DNA of 64,000 nucleotides from Anaerolineales bacterium (GTDB lineage Bacteria; Chloroflexota; Anaerolineae; Anaerolineales; UBA4823): assembly GCA_020060465.1 (NCBI GenBank), contig JAGVAD010000048.1, positions 45,093 through 109,092 on the forward strand. The letters are read 5' to 3'. Within the stretch, counting starts at the first letter, position 1, and every line of letters starts with the position of its first letter. The notes under the pieces were generated by a model. That model was not told where the DNA came from and did not search any database. It saw only the letters and a list, made by a program, of their open reading frames with translations. The translations under genes and the position numbers were made by a program. This document shows positions 62,739 through 64,000 of the stretch, one piece after another.

Positions 62739-63239
62739 ATGCTATCCAATCGTCAACTGTTATTTTTATGGGTAGCTTTGCTCTTTCTTCCAGGCTGCGC
62801 TGCCCCTGGCCAGATTAATCCTCCAACACCTTTGCCTGTAATTACACAGACGCCTGAAATTGTTCCCACCTACCCTATCCTTACACATCCAATACCTACC
62901 CACACCTTTGCTGTGATTGAAATACCCACGGAGGAGAATATGAGTACAACGCCCCGCGCCCCCTTGCCTGAGGACCCGTCCGAAGCTGCGCTGGTTCAGA
63001 AATCTATCCAGGATCTATCTGCCCGACTGGGCATCCCAATCAACGAAGTCGAATTCATCCTCTTGGAGCATGTCATCTGGCCGGATGGCAGCATGGGCTG
63101 CCCGCAGCCCGATATGATGTACATCCAGGTTCAGCGTGAAGGCTACCGTATTCTGCTTCGCTATCAAGGACGTATTTATCATTACCATGGGGGCGAGCAG
63201 CGAGCGCCGTTCTTATGCGAAGAGCCAAATTATCCATAA
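62739..63239 (+). CDS. Lipoprotein with WPDG domain
   Basis: 166 aa. Lipoprotein signal (LLFLWVALLFLPGC, Cys about residue 20), Pro/Thr stalk (about 27-72), then a C-terminal domain (about 80-155) with IQDLSARLGIPINEVEFILLEHVIWPDGSMGCPQPD and GYRILLRYQGRIYHYHGG. The WPDGsxG block also occurs in the META lipoprotein near 1740-1860, so both share a domain that I cannot name. Function unknown; extracellular. Confidence 0.78.
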   Translation: MLSNRQLLFLWVALLFLPGCAAPGQINPPTPLPVITQTPEIVPTYPILTHPIPTHTFAVIEIPTEENMSTTPRAPLPEDPSEAALVQKSIQDLSARLGIPINEVEFILLEHVIWPDGSMGCPQPDMMYIQVQREGYRILLRYQGRIYHYHGGEQRAPFLCEEPNYP

Positions 63240-63266
63240 ATCTATCTGGCTCAGACATCCAATGAA

Positions 63267-63299
63267 GGAAGAGGCCATCACTCAACAATGGCCTCTTCC
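63267..63299. terminator. Bidirectional terminator hairpin
   Basis: GGAAGAGGCCAT, 9-nt loop, ATGGCCTCTTCC: a 12-bp perfect stem between convergent genes (62739 plus and 63368 minus). No T-run follows directly; the structure is still the strongest in the region. Confidence 0.65.
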
Positions 63300-63367
63300 C
63301 AACGAAAACTTTCTTTGCTCAGGCAGCGACAGAAATCATTGGACGCTGCCTGGCTGATAGCGCTTTA

Positions 63368-64000
63368 CTACCTGATACGAGCTGCCCGTGTCGGACCAAT
63401 GACCGAACCGCTGAAGCAGGCGACACTGGTTCCCTGGAACAGATCGCTGGTCATCTCGGCACAATTCGTCCACGAGCCGGGTTTGACGCCCCTGGCCATA
63501 AAGGTGATGGTGTGCGTCTCGCCAGGCGCAGCCGGTACAGAGGTGACAACCACTTCAACTCCAGGCCCAACCGGCGTACCGGCGCCGTTGTAATAGAAGT
63601 TGGCGCCCGAGTTACCAAAGCGATTCTCCGCCCCCACAGTCAGGAAGCCTCCATCACCGGCGCTGACGGTTCCATAGGTGAAGCTAATGTCTTCATACCC
63701 GTTGAGACCAATCCAGATCTGGAAGGAGTTCGGCAACCGGTCTGAGTAGTTGGCCACGTTTTCCCAATCCAACACCAGCCAGTCGTTAACCCCATCGGTC
63801 AAGATGCCAATACGCATCGCGCCGCCAAAGGCCGGGTTGAGATCCGTCCAGAACGGCGCCAGGACGTTATTCGGTGGATTGGGATCCGGCAGGTTCTGGT
63901 TCACAAACTGCACATCCGCGCCCGTTCCGCCGCCCACCACTGCATAGCCATTGCTGACGAAGCCAATGCGGCTATACGTGTCGCCGGCAAAGACAAAGGG
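63368..64000 (-). CDS. C-terminal part of secreted S8-protease-type protein (5' end outside window)
   Basis: 211 codons from the window edge to the stop at 63368. SRIGFVSNGYAVVGGGTGAD, NVLAPFWTDLNP, GGAMRIGILTDGVNDWLVLDWENV, FQIWIGLNGYEDISFTYG, FLTVGAENRFGNSGANFYYNG and a final DUF11-like stretch match, from memory, the C-terminal domains of subtilisin-like (S8) proteases in Anaerolineae; the protease domain would be upstream and beyond the window. Extracellular. Ends in GPTRAARIR, without the LPLVLR motif. Confidence 0.7.
   Translation of the reverse strand, partial: PFVFAGDTYSRIGFVSNGYAVVGGGTGADVQFVNQNLPDPNPPNNVLAPFWTDLNPAFGGAMRIGILTDGVNDWLVLDWENVANYSDRLPNSFQIWIGLNGYEDISFTYGTVSAGDGGFLTVGAENRFGNSGANFYYNGAGTPVGPGVEVVVTSVPAAPGETHTITFMARGVKPGSWTNCAEMTSDLFQGTSVACFSGSVIGPTRAARIR

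Overview
The window (about 54% GC by eye) looks like chromosome from a Chloroflexota bacterium, most likely of the Anaerolineae type. This is inferred from the gene mix: FHA-containing Ser/Thr kinases with DUF11 ectodomains, Thr/Pro-rich L,D-transpeptidase linkers, a delta-60 repeat protein ending in a YLPLVLR motif, an S8-protease-type C-terminal domain, and many lipoproteins with TP-rich stalks. No 16S rRNA, tRNA, CRISPR array, transposase or phage gene was found. The region is mostly ordinary chromosome with compact operons and very short convergent gaps.

Layout: 1-929 (-) is a truncated NosR-like flavin/4Fe-4S membrane gene. 1-15 kb holds secreted or envelope proteins (META lipoprotein, delta-60 repeat protein, TadE/G-like protein, TolB-like lipoprotein, peptidoglycan amidase plus L,D-transpeptidase), a fused PabB-PabC for p-aminobenzoate synthesis, a HEAT-repeat protein and a LURP-one-related protein. 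15-26 kb holds DegV, an orphan histidine kinase, a double-CDGSH protein, a YedF/DsrE-like gene behind an attenuator-like leader, an amidase, and a cluster of a multicopper oxidase, a YtkA-like lipoprotein, and a NarL/NarX-type two-component pair. 26-28 kb holds rplS behind a possible four-segment attenuator, a class I glutamine amidotransferase-like hydrolase, and murI.

28-35 kb is a long minus-strand operon for acyl-CoA metabolism: acyl-CoA dehydrogenase, quinone reductase-like MDR, small membrane protein, PccB-type carboxyltransferase, biotin carboxylase, biotin carrier and CYTH protein. 35-39 kb holds an AlkD-like protein, an alpha/beta hydrolase, a GNAT and a GMC oxidoreductase. 39-44.7 kb is a plus-strand operon fadR - alkyl-DHAP synthase-like - glpD - FGGY kinase. 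A near-consensus FadR operator lies just downstream of a strong promoter, which ties acyl-CoA sensing to glycerol and possibly ether-lipid metabolism.

46-52.8 kb encodes an active-looking transmembrane Ser/Thr kinase next to a collinear pseudokinase whose catalytic residues are all replaced; both share FHA and juxtamembrane domains but have unrelated ectodomains. This is the best candidate for an undescribed signalling system. 52.8-59.5 kb holds SufE, a glutaminyl cyclase-like lipoprotein, and an MrfA/MrfB-like repair pair in which the helicase carries an inserted HNH nuclease domain, followed by an MFS transporter. 59.6-64 kb holds a PH-domain/SHOCT membrane protein, a creatininase-family protein, a C45-type hydrolase, a lipoprotein, and the 3' end of a secreted protein. 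Several genes have a -10 box exactly 7 nt before the start codon, suggesting leaderless transcripts alongside Shine-Dalgarno-led genes.
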